Shown: piece after piece, positions 36,150 through 45,895 of the stretch
Layout of the letters: every line of letters begins with the position of its first letter
How positions within the stretch are numbered: the first letter of the stretch is position 1
NCBI RefSeq assembly: GCF_017948305.1
Contig: NZ_CP072842.1
Span: forward strand, 660,001-724,000
Reading direction: 5' to 3'
From: Faecalibacter bovis
GTDB taxonomy: Bacteria; Bacteroidota; Bacteroidia; Flavobacteriales; Weeksellaceae
Length of the DNA: 64,000 nucleotides
Translations under genes and position numbers: made by a program
The notes under the pieces: model-generated
The model's database searches: none
What the model was told of the DNA's origin: nothing
Seen by the model: only the letters and a program-made list of their open reading frames with translations

Positions 36150-37016
36150 TTGATAGCAATTGATTCTTTAGTTGGAAATGCTAAAAGCCTTCAGGATTTA
36201 GCAAAATTTACAGACACATTAGGTGAAAGTGATGAAATGCCTGTACTATTTTTAGGACATGGAAGTCCAATGATTGCGATTGAAGAAAATCAATTTGTTA
36301 AAGGATTTCGAGATATCGTTGAAAAAATCCCTACACCAAAAGCTATTTTATGTATTTCAGCCCATTGGGAAACAAGAGGATCTTTTGTAACTGCAATGAC
36401 AACTCCTCCAACCATTCACGATTTTGGAGGTTTTCCACAAGCCTTATTTGATGTACAATATCCTGCAGCCGGAAATCCTGCATTGGCACAAGAAATTAAA
36501 AATTTAGTTCAATCGACTGAAGTAGGATTGGATGTTGAATGGGGATTGGATCACGGAGCTTGGACGGTGATTAAACATATGTATCCTGAGGCGAATATTC
36601 CGATTGTGGAATTTAGTTTGGATTACAGAAGAACGCCAGAACAGCATTATCAATTGGCGCAAGAGTTAAAAGCTTTGCGTAAAAAGGGTGTCTTAATTAT
36701 TGGTAGTGGAAATATTGTCCACAATTTACGCGCTGTTGCTTGGAATCGTATCAATGATGTATTCGGATTCGATTGGGCAATTGAAGCTAACGAAACCATT
36801 AAAAAAGCAATTTTAGAACGTAACCATAAACCTTTAATGAATCCTTTTGATCAAGGGCAAGCTTTTCAATTAGCAATACCAACACCCGAACATTATTTAC
36901 CTTTATTGTACGCATTAGCTTTAGAAGGAAAAGATGACGAAATATCATTCTTCAACGACGAACCAGTTGCTGGTTCATTATCGATGACATCGGTCTATAT
37001 CGGACAAAACATATGA
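36150..37016 (+). CDS. ygiD: Class III extradiol ring-cleavage dioxygenase (YgiD-like)
   Basis: 288 residues from a TTG start. No in-frame ATG occurs before residue 30, where MPVLFLGHGSP already begins the family core, and flavobacterial members carry a similar helical N-terminal extension. YgiD cleaves 4,5-DOPA-type catechols. Metal ligand candidates are H37 (FLGHGSP), H72 (SAHWET) and the later VHNL histidine; GLDHGAW holds the catalytic histidine. The natural substrate here is unknown. Monocistronic, converging on the beta-barrel operon. If TTG is wrong, M30 would still give a near-complete core. Confidence 0.85.
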   Translation: MIAIDSLVGNAKSLQDLAKFTDTLGESDEMPVLFLGHGSPMIAIEENQFVKGFRDIVEKIPTPKAILCISAHWETRGSFVTAMTTPPTIHDFGGFPQALFDVQYPAAGNPALAQEIKNLVQSTEVGLDVEWGLDHGAWTVIKHMYPEANIPIVEFSLDYRRTPEQHYQLAQELKALRKKGVLIIGSGNIVHNLRAVAWNRINDVFGFDWAIEANETIKKAILERNHKPLMNPFDQGQAFQLAIPTPEHYLPLLYALALEGKDDEISFFNDEPVAGSLSMTSVYIGQNI

Positions 37017-37085
37017 TTCTTTTAATCCATTAATTGGTGTTAACGAAAAATTACTTAGTTAGATTAATTTTAAACGATAATTATG

Positions 37086-37116
37086 AAAAAGGCGATTCAT
37101 TTAATAATCGCCTTTT
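37086..37116 (-). terminator. Rho-independent terminator of the GLPGLI/beta-barrel operon
   Basis: AAAAGGCGATT pairs with AATCGCCTTTT, and the beta-barrel gene's stop overlaps the stem edge. The stem is nearly the same as the infB terminator at 40855-40887. Confidence 0.8.
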
Positions 37117-39667
37117 AAAATTTATATTTCATACTCAATAAAATATACCTTGAATTAATATTATAAACCGAAGTAATTTCATTGGTTATATTGTATTGTA
37201 AAACAGAATATTTTTTCTCATTCATAAGATTTCTACCTTTAAGTGAAAATTGAAATTTATCGTTGTAATTATATTTTAAATCTGCATCAAAAAAATATAT
37301 ATCTTTTCTTACATTGCTTAAATAATTTCTATTAATTATACTATTTAATGAGATTTTATCAAAATTTAAAAACGTTTCTAATTTTGTATTTATTCTATAA
37401 TCAGAATTCATATAAAATGAATTGATCGAATTATAATAGAATTGATTGGATAATTTATAATTAAAAATACCTCTAAATCCCGAAGCCAAATTAAGGTCTA
37501 TATTAATTCTTTGATTCTGATATCTTTCTAAAGTATTATTGTTTAAAAAATAGCCTTTACTACTACTATATAATGATTTAAATTTGATTGAAGATTTTAT
37601 TGGCTTAATGTAATAATCTATATTTCCGAAAAAAGATATTGATTGTGATGATTTATTATTAATCAATAGTCTATTAAAAATCAGATCGTTTTGAAAAGAC
37701 AAATCATTAACTAAACTTCCATCAGTTATATTATAATTGATACCAAAATTAAAAGAAGCTAAACTTGTATAATCCCCTATATTATAACTTAATCCTACAT
37801 TATTATTTCGGTTTATAAACAAATCATCAACTCCTTTTTGTAATGAATTTATAGAACTATAATTATAAAAATTAATCATTTCATTAAAATTAACATGATC
37901 TAATTTACTGCTTAACGACAGTTGTAAATTATCAGAGGAATTTAGATTATATTTTATAAATGCATTCGGATTAAATGATAAATTATTTTTCGATTCTGAA
38001 TACTTAAAGTTTTTATATGATAAATTTAAATTACCTCCTAATTTTATCTTCTTGTTTTCGTAAGTGAAGTAATTAGATAAATAAATATCATTTATGATAA
38101 ATTTTAAAGCTGTGTCATCAAGATTCCAATTTTTAGATTGAATATCCGAAAATAATTGTTCATTATTATATTTATATCCAGTAGTAAAAACATTTAAAAC
38201 TTGATTTCTTTTAAATCTATTTTGATATTGTAAAGCATGAGAAAACTTTTTTATATCATTATTTTGATCGACAAATCTTATATTTTCTTTATCAATTAAA
38301 AAATCTTGAGGCTGTTTTTGATAACTAAATAATGTAGAAATACTATTTACAATGCTATCATTTTTTAACTTAAACGTATATATATTTTTTTGTTGAAAAT
38401 TAATATCACTGTTTTTTAGTTGCTGCTTTGTAATAACATCATTAAACAATTGATTCGTGTGTATATTATTATTACCTACTGATACGCCTAAAAATCCTTG
38501 GTAATTAGATTTCTTATCGAAATCAGATTTTAACTCTAATACATTTGTTGCATTAAAAACCTTCGTTACACTTTTGTATTGGTCGGTAAAAACTTGTGTA
38601 CTATCACCTATAAAATATTTTTGAATTGTTTGTTGATCAAAATTTATTTTATCAAACATTAATTGGCTGTTAAACTTTAACGTTGTTTTTGGATTGAAAC
38701 GATAAATATTATTGAATGAAAAAAATTGATTGTTATTAAAGTTAAACTTTTCTTTATCTACACTTGTAAAAGAATTTGATAAAGAAACTAACGGAAAAAT
38801 AGATTCATGAGATAAATTACTATACATTAATTCGTTTAGATTTCCCATATAATTCACCTGCGAAATATCTTCTCCGATATTATTCATAAAACTCGTAAAA
38901 TAAGTTTTATTTTTTTGTTTCAGACTCATTAAAGAGGTATTCACACGGTATCTTTTATCAAAATTATAACCTGCCTCTATATCTCCAAATAAGACATTTT
39001 TAAATTCTTCTTTTAATTTAAGATTAATGGCATATTTATTTTCGGAATTCATTCCTCGTAACAACGAGTTTTCCTCGTCGTTCAAGTGTAATTCTACATT
39101 TTCTATAGCTTTTGGTGTCAGACCACGCGAAAGAAATTTATAATTTTTTCGCAACAAATCATCACCATCAACCATTATACGTTCTATTTCTTTTCCTTGT
39201 ATTTTAACCTTACCATCATCTTCTACTGTAACGCCTGGTATTTTCTTTAATAAATCTTCGGTACTATTTTCATTTCCAATTAAAAACTGATCAGCTTTAT
39301 AACTAATTGTATCTTTTTTTACAACAACTTTGTTGGTCAATTTTACAGCTTTCAAATTGATAATATCATCAAAATTATCAATGCCATATAACACAAAACT
39401 TAAGTCTTCTATTTTCTCAATTTCTTGCTCGATACTATTATAGTCTAAACTTGATAATTTGATTACATCTCCAATTTTTGGAGAATCTAAATTAAAATTT
39501 CCATCTTTAGTAGTTTTCTTATTTTCTACAATAGCACCATCTCTTAACAAAAATACACTTACGTTAGCAAGTGTATTCCCTGTATCGTCTTCAACTTTCC
39601 CATTAATAGTTTGGGCTTGTACTATTACAGTAAATAATAAAAATAATAATTGGATTATTTTTCCCAT
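37115..39667 (-). CDS. Outer-membrane beta-barrel protein with regulatory-like domain (TonB-receptor-like)
   Basis: 850 residues. Signal peptide (1-18), then a carboxypeptidase-regulatory-like domain (TINGKVEDDTGNTLANVSVF, about 20-95). A plug-like segment follows with LLKKIPGVTVEDDGKVKIQGKEIERIMVDGDD (about 137-168). The barrel is long and Asn/Ser/Tyr-rich, ending YILLSMKYKF. This matches the outer-membrane beta-barrel family that in Bacteroidota sits beside GLPGLI genes. It overlaps the GLPGLI gene by 13 bp and is translationally coupled to it. Possibly exports or imports a small peptide or metal complex; not established. Confidence 0.88.
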   Translation of the reverse strand: MGKIIQLLFLLFTVIVQAQTINGKVEDDTGNTLANVSVFLLRDGAIVENKKTTKDGNFNLDSPKIGDVIKLSSLDYNSIEQEIEKIEDLSFVLYGIDNFDDIINLKAVKLTNKVVVKKDTISYKADQFLIGNENSTEDLLKKIPGVTVEDDGKVKIQGKEIERIMVDGDDLLRKNYKFLSRGLTPKAIENVELHLNDEENSLLRGMNSENKYAINLKLKEEFKNVLFGDIEAGYNFDKRYRVNTSLMSLKQKNKTYFTSFMNNIGEDISQVNYMGNLNELMYSNLSHESIFPLVSLSNSFTSVDKEKFNFNNNQFFSFNNIYRFNPKTTLKFNSQLMFDKINFDQQTIQKYFIGDSTQVFTDQYKSVTKVFNATNVLELKSDFDKKSNYQGFLGVSVGNNNIHTNQLFNDVITKQQLKNSDINFQQKNIYTFKLKNDSIVNSISTLFSYQKQPQDFLIDKENIRFVDQNNDIKKFSHALQYQNRFKRNQVLNVFTTGYKYNNEQLFSDIQSKNWNLDDTALKFIINDIYLSNYFTYENKKIKLGGNLNLSYKNFKYSESKNNLSFNPNAFIKYNLNSSDNLQLSLSSKLDHVNFNEMINFYNYSSINSLQKGVDDLFINRNNNVGLSYNIGDYTSLASFNFGINYNITDGSLVNDLSFQNDLIFNRLLINNKSSQSISFFGNIDYYIKPIKSSIKFKSLYSSSKGYFLNNNTLERYQNQRINIDLNLASGFRGIFNYKLSNQFYYNSINSFYMNSDYRINTKLETFLNFDKISLNSIINRNYLSNVRKDIYFFDADLKYNYNDKFQFSLKGRNLMNEKKYSVLQYNITNEITSVYNINSRYILLSMKYKF

Positions 39668-40410
39668 TCGAATTTTAATTCTAAATCACTTCGCTCTCGT
39701 TTAGGAATAGTAGCATTAACACCTATTTGTTTAATTTTAGCTATCATACGTTCAGAAAGCTCAAACTTTAATTTAGGATAATCTTTAATATCTTTTACTT
39801 TGTAAGATTTATTCTCCAGTGGATTTTTAATTGTACTATCTTCTAATTTTTTAAAACCTGTAAGTTGCCAAGAATATCTTCCTTTATCTTCCTCTACAGT
39901 TACAATTGCACCTGGCAATCCGTGTAATTTCCATGGTCCAACATTTACAGGTATATCTAATGTGTACCAAACGGTATAATTACGTCCTCTGAAAGTAGCT
40001 GTGGCTTTATTTAATTTTAAATTATTTTCTGTTCTAGATTCGTTAATTAAATTCCATTTTATTTCTGGAATTTTCTCTGTAAATAACATCATCTCAATAT
40101 CAATCTGTGTTTGAATCACCATTTCTGACGTATTGAAATTAGAATAAACTAATTCATTATCTATTTCTTCAGTATCTAAAACAATTACATTACTATTTTT
40201 TATTTCTGCTTTTGAATTTAAATCTTTTAAAATTACTTTATACAAACTTTCTTTTGTTTGTTCATCGTAATCTAAAGTTGTATTCAACGATCGTGTTTCA
40301 CCAAAAACTGCTATGTAATTATTAAATTGATATTCTAATCTATATGTTTGACCAAAACTAAAAGTAAATCCTAGAATAATTAAAAGGATTGATATTCTTT
40401 TATACAGCAT
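39655..40410 (-). CDS. GLPGLI family protein
   Basis: 251 residues. Signal peptide (1-20, ILGFTFSFG), then a beta-rich exported protein. The family motif is HGLPGAIVTVEEDKG (163-177), after WYTLDIPVNVGPWKL. GLPGLI proteins have no known biochemical function but commonly pair with TonB-receptor-like beta-barrel genes, as here. A strong hairpin separates it from the small exported gene upstream, so its expression probably depends on read-through. Confidence 0.9.
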   Translation of the reverse strand: MLYKRISILLIILGFTFSFGQTYRLEYQFNNYIAVFGETRSLNTTLDYDEQTKESLYKVILKDLNSKAEIKNSNVIVLDTEEIDNELVYSNFNTSEMVIQTQIDIEMMLFTEKIPEIKWNLINESRTENNLKLNKATATFRGRNYTVWYTLDIPVNVGPWKLHGLPGAIVTVEEDKGRYSWQLTGFKKLEDSTIKNPLENKSYKVKDIKDYPKLKFELSERMIAKIKQIGVNATIPKRERSDLELKFEWEK

Positions 40411-40422
40411 ATTTTATTTATT

Positions 40423-40453
40423 AAAAAGTAAGTGTTAAAAATAACACTTACTT
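40423..40453 (-). terminator. Internal terminator between the 76-aa gene and the GLPGLI gene
   Basis: On the minus strand AAGTAAGTGTTA pairs perfectly with TAACACTTACTT (12 bp, 4-nt loop), followed by TTT. It lies between the stop at 40481 and the ATG at 40410. Confidence 0.75.
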
Positions 40454-40480
40454 GAAATTAATTGAAAATTTATTAAATTA

Positions 40481-40711
40481 TTACTGTCCTTGAACTTGCG
40501 CTAATCTCATTCTTGTTAATCGATCGCATGCAGCTGAACTTGATGTATTATGAGTTTCAGTCCATAATACTTCCCCATATCTATCTACAAAAGAAATTAC
40601 ACAAACTCCTTCCGTTTTAAAAAATTTAACTTTTGCAATAGTATCAGTTGTTCCCGCCATAGCGAAAGTTCCGAAAAGTGCAAAGGCACTTAGTAATAAG
40701 ATTTTCTTCAT
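40481..40711 (-). CDS. Small exported protein (76 aa) heading the GLPGLI operon
   Basis: 76 residues: signal peptide MKKILLLSAFALFGTFAMA, then about 57 mature residues with VCVISFVDRYGEVLWTETH and two cysteines (FKTEGVCVI and SSAACDRL), which could form a disulphide. The C-terminus is basic then neutral (RMRLAQVQGQ). I do not recognise the family. Context suggests a small secreted factor handled by the GLPGLI and beta-barrel proteins downstream. An (AAAT) tract and a palindrome lie just upstream. Coding confidence rests on the clean signal peptide and spacing. Confidence 0.75.
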   Translation of the reverse strand: MKKILLLSAFALFGTFAMAGTTDTIAKVKFFKTEGVCVISFVDRYGEVLWTETHNTSSSAACDRLTRMRLAQVQGQ

Positions 40712-40745
40712 CTTTTAATTTTTAAAATGTTAATTATTAATTTAG

Positions 40746-40757
40746 TGTTGATCAACA
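40746..40757. promoter_or_regulatory. Perfect 12-bp palindrome (TGTTGATCAACA)
   Basis: It sits 34 bp upstream of the 76-aa gene start, between it and the AAAT tract. It could be a dimeric repressor or activator site; the binding protein is unknown. Confidence 0.45.
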
Positions 40758-40761
40758 TTTC

Positions 40762-40796
<35 letters not shown>

Positions 40797-40854
40797 CAAT
40801 TATTTTATTAAATAAAGATATAATATATTAGCTCCCTTTTCAAATTAACAAACC

Positions 40855-40887
40855 AAAAAAAAGGCGATTCAATTAAGAATCGCCTTT
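40855..40887 (-). terminator. Rho-independent terminator of rimP-nusA-infB
   Basis: On the minus strand AAAGGCGATTC pairs with GAATCGCCTTT, followed by eight T. It is 19 bp past the infB stop. Confidence 0.85.
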
Positions 40888-40905
40888 AATATTTATCGTT
40901 TGAAA

Positions 40906-43900
40906 TTATTTTAATTTCTTTTTAACCTCGATAGTTTCGTAAGCCTCGATGATATCACCAATATGAATATCGTTGTAGTTTTTAATATTTAAACCACATT
41001 CGTAACCTTTAGAAACTTCTTTTACATCGTCTTTGAAACGTTTTAATGAAGCTAATTCACCTTCGTGAACAACAACACCATCACGAATAATACGAATTTT
41101 AGAAGTTCTGTAAACTTTACCGTCTAATACCATACAACCAGCAATAGTACCAACTTTAGTTACTTTGAACGTTTCACGAATTTCGATATTACCAGTTACT
41201 TGCTCTTTTAACTCTGGAGATAACATACCTTCCATAGCCTCTTTGATGTCATTAATTGCATCATAGATAATAGAGTAAGCACGGATTTCGATTTCTTCTT
41301 TATCAGCTAAATCACGAGCATTTGTACCAGGACGAACATTAAATCCTAAAATTACCGCATCTGAAGCAGATGCCAATAATACGTCAGATTCTGTAATCTG
41401 TCCAACACCTTTATGTAAGATATTAACAACAATTTCGTCAGTTGATAATTTTTGTAAAGAGTCTGTTAACGCTTCTACAGAACCATCCACATCTCCTTTT
41501 AAGATAATATTTAACTGTTTGAAATCTCCTAATGCTAAACGACGTCCAATCTCATCTAAAGTGATGTGTTTTTGAGTACGAATTGTTTGCTCACGTTGTA
41601 ATTGTTCTCTACGAGATGCGATTTGTTTCGCTTCACGCTCATCTTCATAAACTTTAAACTTATCACCAGCTGTTGGTGCACCGTCTAAACCTAAGATTGT
41701 TACAGGAGTCGATGGTCCAGCTTTTTTCACTTGGTTACCACGCTCATCTAACATTGCACGAACTTTACCATGGTTAGAACCTGCTAAGATATAATCACCA
41801 ACTTCTAAAGTACCATTTTGAACGATCATTGTAGAAACGTATCCACGTCCTTTATCTAATGCTGCTTCAACAACAGTACCTAAAGCTTTACGATTTGGAT
41901 TAGCTTTTAATTCTAAAACTTCAGCTTCTAATAAAACTTTGTCTAATAATTCGTCAACTCCTAAACCAGATTTAGCTGAGATTTCTTGAGATTGGTAAGT
42001 ACCACCCCAATCTTCAACTAATAAATTCATTTGAGCTAATTGCTCTTTTACTTTTTCTGGATTAGCTGCTGGTCTATCAATTTTGTTGATAGCGAAAACC
42101 ATAGGAACTCCAGCTGCTTGTGCGTGAGAAATTGCTTCACGTGTTTGTGGCATGATTTGATCATCCGCAGCAATCACAATAATTGCAATATCAGTTACCT
42201 GAGCACCACGAGCACGCATGGCTGTAAAGGCCTCGTGACCAGGAGTATCTAAGAATGCTACACGTTTTCCATTAGCTAACGTTACGTTGTACGCACCAAT
42301 ATGTTGTGTAATACCTCCAGACTCACCTGCAATTACATTCGCTTTACGAACGTAATCTAATAATGAAGTTTTACCGTGGTCAACGTGCCCCATCACCGTA
42401 ACGATTGGAGCTCTTTCCTGTAAATCTTCTTCATTATCAACGATTTCTTCTTCATCGTTTTCTTCTTCAGCAGAAGCAAATTGAACTTCAAATCCGAAAT
42501 CATCTGCTACTAATTGAATTGTATCTGCTTCTAAACGTTGGTTCATTGTTACCATGATTCCTAACGCCATACATGCAGAAATAACATCCATAACAGAAAC
42601 ATCCATTAATGAAGCTAATTCATTAACTGTAACGAATTCTGTTACTTGTAATGTTTTGTCTTTGTCCATCGCTTCTTGTTCCATTTCAGCTTGGAAACGA
42701 CGTTCATTACGTTTGTCTTTTCTGTGTTTAGCAGATTTTTTATTTTGACCTTTAGAAGTTAATTTATCTAAAGTATCTTTAATTTGTTTTTTAACATCCT
42801 CGTCACTCAATTCAGCTTGTGGAGCGCGGTGTCCTTGTCCTGGACGGTTGTTACCAAAACGGTTACCACCTTGTCCTCCTGGACGGTTACCACCTTGTCC
42901 TCCTGGGCGATTACCACCTTGTCCTGCTGGACGGTTACCTCCTTGACCTCCTGGACGGTTTTGACCTTGTCCTTGTCCTCCTTGACGGTTTTGACCTTGA
43001 CCTCCTTGACGATTTTGACCTTGTCCACCTTGACGGTTTTGACCTTGTCCTTGACCAGCTGGACGATTGTTGTTATCTATAGATTTTACATCTTCAGGTT
43101 TAACTCCTTTTTGAATACGTTTACGTTTCTTTTTGTCTGCTGGATTGTTTGAACCTTTTTTATCATCTTTCTTAGGGGCTTTTTCAAACTTTGATAAGTC
43201 GATTTTAGCTCCTGTAAAATTTGGTCCATCTAATTTAGTATATACAGTCTCAATTTTCTGAGGTTGTTCTGCTGCTACTTCTTTTTCTTCTTTCTTCACT
43301 TCAGGCTTCGCTTCCGATTTTACTTCAGGTGTACTAACCACTGCTTCTTGTTTCGGCTCTTCTTTCGTCACTTCGGCCTTAGGTGCTGCGGCAGCAGGTT
43401 TCTCCTTCACCTCTTTTTTAGGTTTAGGAGCCTCCTCTTTCTTAGTTTTACCTGTATTATTTAATTTATCTAAATCGATTTTACCAATAACTTTTGGATG
43501 TGTATTATCCTCTGGTTTTGGAGCTTCAACTACTGGTTTAGTATCTTCCTTCACAGGTTGAACTGTAGGAGTTTTAGCCTCGATATTCTTTTCTTCTTGT
43601 TTCTCAACAATTTTCACTTCCTTTTTAGCAGTTTTTGAACCTTCTAAATCAATTTTACCAATTGTTTTAGGACCTTCTAACACTACTTTAGTCGTTTCAA
43701 CTACTTTTGGTTTAGCTGCTTCTGCTTTAGCTTCTGCTTCTTTCTTTTCGGCAGCTTTTATTTCTGATAATTTGTTAATGACTATTTCTCCGGAAGCTTG
43801 CTTTTGTTTAGCATCTGAACGGAACTCATTAACTAAAATATCGTAAGTTGGCATATCAATTTTTGAATTAGGCGATCTTTCTACAGTAGTCCCCTTAGTT

Positions 43901-43977
43901 TCTAAAAAATCAACAGCACGATCTATAGATATGTTTAACTCCTTTAATACTTTACTTAATCTTGTTGTTTCCGACAT
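40906..43977 (-). CDS. infB: Translation initiation factor IF-2
   Basis: 1023 residues. A GTPase placing initiator tRNA on the ribosome. The N-terminus has IF2_N (1-55), then a long disordered linker (56-390). The linker contains three GKIDL-type segments (107-112, 165-170, 257-262) and a Gly/Gln/Asn/Arg-rich tandem repeat (about 306-383). The second IF2_N lies near 445-495. GHVDHGKT (530-537), DTPGHEAF and NKID are the G motifs. Domains II-IV complete the C-terminus ([19 protein letters not shown]). Last gene of the rimP-nusA operon. Confidence 0.97.
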   Translation of the reverse strand: MSETTRLSKVLKELNISIDRAVDFLETKGTTVERSPNSKIDMPTYDILVNEFRSDAKQKQASGEIVINKLSEIKAAEKKEAEAKAEAAKPKVVETTKVVLEGPKTIGKIDLEGSKTAKKEVKIVEKQEEKNIEAKTPTVQPVKEDTKPVVEAPKPEDNTHPKVIGKIDLDKLNNTGKTKKEEAPKPKKEVKEKPAAAAPKAEVTKEEPKQEAVVSTPEVKSEAKPEVKKEEKEVAAEQPQKIETVYTKLDGPNFTGAKIDLSKFEKAPKKDDKKGSNNPADKKKRKRIQKGVKPEDVKSIDNNNRPAGQGQGQNRQGGQGQNRQGGQGQNRQGGQGQGQNRPGGQGGNRPAGQGGNRPGGQGGNRPGGQGGNRFGNNRPGQGHRAPQAELSDEDVKKQIKDTLDKLTSKGQNKKSAKHRKDKRNERRFQAEMEQEAMDKDKTLQVTEFVTVNELASLMDVSVMDVISACMALGIMVTMNQRLEADTIQLVADDFGFEVQFASAEEENDEEEIVDNEEDLQERAPIVTVMGHVDHGKTSLLDYVRKANVIAGESGGITQHIGAYNVTLANGKRVAFLDTPGHEAFTAMRARGAQVTDIAIIVIAADDQIMPQTREAISHAQAAGVPMVFAINKIDRPAANPEKVKEQLAQMNLLVEDWGGTYQSQEISAKSGLGVDELLDKVLLEAEVLELKANPNRKALGTVVEAALDKGRGYVSTMIVQNGTLEVGDYILAGSNHGKVRAMLDERGNQVKKAGPSTPVTILGLDGAPTAGDKFKVYEDEREAKQIASRREQLQREQTIRTQKHITLDEIGRRLALGDFKQLNIILKGDVDGSVEALTDSLQKLSTDEIVVNILHKGVGQITESDVLLASASDAVILGFNVRPGTNARDLADKEEIEIRAYSIIYDAINDIKEAMEGMLSPELKEQVTGNIEIRETFKVTKVGTIAGCMVLDGKVYRTSKIRIIRDGVVVHEGELASLKRFKDDVKEVSKGYECGLNIKNYNDIHIGDIIEAYETIEVKKKLK
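42829..43062 (-). repeat. In-frame tandem repeat in infB (GGQGQNR / GGNRPGGQ)
   Basis: About 26 codons of QGGQGQNR-type units give way to GGQGGNRP-type units. All copies stay in frame. Length may vary between strains. Confidence 0.8.
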
Positions 43978-44037
43978 ATATGCTAATCTTTTCTATAATG
44001 TTTGCAAATTTACAAATAGTTTATGATTTAAAGACAA

Positions 44038-45273
44038 TTAATCTTCAAACTCTGATTTTAAGATGTTAATTACGTCTTGAATTGTTTCCTCTTCAAGATC
44101 AGTACGCTTAACTAAATCATCAACATCTTGCTCTAAGATACTTTTTGCAGTATCTAATCCAATTGCTTTGAATGCATCAATAACCCATCCATCGATTTCA
44201 TCAACAAATTCAGTTAATTCAACATCTTCATCTTGGGCTCCTTCTCTGAAAATATCAATTTCCATTCCAACTAATTTAGAAGCTAAACGAACGTTATAAC
44301 CTCCTTTACCAATTGCTTTAGAAACCTCATCAGCTGCAACATGAACTAATGCTTTATTATCATCTTCGTTAATTTCAATATTAGAAATTTTTGCTGGATT
44401 TAAAGCACGAGTGATGTACAAACTCATGTTATTCGTGTAGTTAATTACGTCAATATTTTCGTTACGTAATTCACGAACAATAGAATGGATACGAGATCCT
44501 TTCATACCTACACATGCTCCTACTGGATCAATACGGTCGTCATAAGATTCTACTGCAACTTTCGCTTTATCTCCTGGTATACGAACAACGTTTTTTATTG
44601 TAATTAAACCGTCGTAAATTTCAGGAATTTCTTGTTCGAATAATTTTTCTAAGAATTTTGGAGATGTACGAGATAAAATAATTTGAGGTTTAGATCCTCT
44701 TAATTTTACATCGTCAACAATTGCTCTTAAAGTTTCACCTTTACGGAAAAAGTCAGATGGAATTTGATTTTCTTTTGGTAAAATCATTTCATTTTGCTCA
44801 TCATCCATAATAATCACATGTTTGTGACGGATGTGGTGAATCTCTCCTGTTACAATTTCTCCGATAATTCCTTTGAATTTTTCGTATAAATTAGAGTTAT
44901 CGTGCTCCATTACTTTAGCCACTAAAGTTTGACGTAAAGTTAAGATTGCGCGACGTCCTAAAGATTCGATTGGAATTCTTTCTGAAACTTCTTCTCCGAT
45001 TTCAAAATCTGGCTCAATTTTACGAGCTTCAGATAATTCGATTTCTAATGCATCATCTTCAGAGAAACCATCAGCAACAACAATACGATTATGCCAAATC
45101 TCTAAATCTCCTTTATCAGGATTTACAATGATATCAAAGTTATCATCAGAACCATATTTTTTTCTTAAGACACTTTGAAGAGTTTCTTCTAAAATCTTCA
45201 TAAGTGTAATACGATCGATACTTTTTTCGTCTTTAAAATCTACGAAAGATTCAATTAATGCAAGATTGTCCAT
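44038..45273 (-). CDS. nusA: Transcription termination/antitermination factor NusA
   Basis: 411 residues. N-terminal RNA-polymerase-binding domain (1-125, MDNLALIESFVDFKDEKSIDRITLM), S1 domain (about 130-200, GEIHHIRHKHVIIMDDEQNEMILPK), and KH1/KH2 (about 230-345) with DPVGACVGMKGSRIHSIVREL and SKAIGKGGYNVRLASKL. The C-terminal acidic tail is present without the two E. coli acidic repeats. Expressed with rimP and infB. NusA can regulate its own operon in other bacteria, which makes the leader hairpin at 45765-45789 of interest. Confidence 0.96.
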   Translation of the reverse strand: MDNLALIESFVDFKDEKSIDRITLMKILEETLQSVLRKKYGSDDNFDIIVNPDKGDLEIWHNRIVVADGFSEDDALEIELSEARKIEPDFEIGEEVSERIPIESLGRRAILTLRQTLVAKVMEHDNSNLYEKFKGIIGEIVTGEIHHIRHKHVIIMDDEQNEMILPKENQIPSDFFRKGETLRAIVDDVKLRGSKPQIILSRTSPKFLEKLFEQEIPEIYDGLITIKNVVRIPGDKAKVAVESYDDRIDPVGACVGMKGSRIHSIVRELRNENIDVINYTNNMSLYITRALNPAKISNIEINEDDNKALVHVAADEVSKAIGKGGYNVRLASKLVGMEIDIFREGAQDEDVELTEFVDEIDGWVIDAFKAIGLDTAKSILEQDVDDLVKRTDLEEETIQDVINILKSEFED

Positions 45274-45291
45274 TTTACATCCTTTTTTTTT

Positions 45292-45756
45292 TTAAAAAGT
45301 TACTTTAATGATCGCTTTTTTGATCTCAGAGTAATTTACTTTTTCTTCTTTTTCAACAGTTACTTTCCCTTTCCCTAATGGTTTTGGTTCACGAGTCTCC
45401 CACCATAAAATCACACCTTCTTCGTCAGCCTCAACGATTTCACCTTCTAACTTAGTATCATCATTTAAAGTTGCTTCCAATAATCTTCCGATGTTTTTTT
45501 TGTATTGACGTGGCATAACTAGCGGTGATCCAACACCTGGAGAAGACACCTCTAATGAAAAATCACATTCTTCTCTATCAAGATTGTTCTCTACATAGCG
45601 GCTGATTCGTACAATTTCTTCGATAGATAGACCTTCATCACCATCTGCAAGAATTGATATTTTATCGTCTGGAGAAATTTTCCAGTCGATTAAAAACAAT
45701 GCTGGATTTTCAGCGATTGCTTCTTCTACTATTTGTTTTACTTTATTTGAATCCAT
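45292..45756 (-). CDS. rimP: Ribosome maturation factor RimP
   Basis: 154 residues from the ATG at 45756. A TTG two codons earlier is possible but less likely. It assists 30S subunit maturation. DREECDFSLEVSSPGVGSPLV is the conserved RimP core (about 75-95), and RQYKKNIGRLLE begins the C-terminal SH3-like domain. First gene of rimP-nusA-infB, the order found in most bacteria. Confidence 0.93.
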   Translation of the reverse strand: MDSNKVKQIVEEAIAENPALFLIDWKISPDDKISILADGDEGLSIEEIVRISRYVENNLDREECDFSLEVSSPGVGSPLVMPRQYKKNIGRLLEATLNDDTKLEGEIVEADEEGVILWWETREPKPLGKGKVTVEKEEKVNYSEIKKAIIKVTF

Positions 45757-45764
45757 ATACAACG

Positions 45765-45789
45765 AAAAAGAGAGCTATAACCAGCCCTC
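45765..45789 (-). promoter_or_regulatory. Terminator-like hairpin in the rimP-nusA-infB leader (possible attenuator)
   Basis: On the minus strand GAGGGCT pairs with AGCTCTC (7 bp, one G-U) around GGTTAT, followed by TTTTT. It lies 9 bp before the rimP ATG and downstream of a perfect TAAATTTG element, so transcripts from that promoter must pass it. A six-codon ORF (ATG at 45795) overlaps the stem. It could instead be the terminator of the DUF456 gene upstream. Confidence 0.55.
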
Positions 45790-45795
45790 CTCCAT
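45775..45795 (-). CDS. Possible six-codon leader ORF (MEEGWL)
   Basis: ATG at 45795 with codons Met-Glu-Glu-Gly-Trp-Leu-stop. The stop falls in the hairpin stem, so a translating ribosome would block its folding. Very short, and could be chance. Confidence 0.25.
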   Translation of the reverse strand: MEEGWL

Positions 45796-45817
45796 TTAGT
45801 TCTTCTAAAATTCTATG

Positions 45818-45825
45818 CAAATTTA
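45818..45825 (-). promoter_or_regulatory. Putative -7 element of rimP-nusA-infB (TAAATTTG)
   Basis: Exact TAnnTTTG match on the minus strand, 61 bp upstream of the rimP ATG. The resulting leader would carry the hairpin at 45765-45789. Confidence 0.5.
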
Positions 45826-45895
45826 GATAATATTTTTTGAATTGCCTAATTGATTTCTAATTATCTGAAATAAAATATTTGAAAATCAAGGATTT

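Noticed and set aside
42784-43152. Plus-strand open frames opposite the infB repeat
   Set aside because: They are low-complexity antisense of the Gly/Gln repeat; infB itself is clearly coding.
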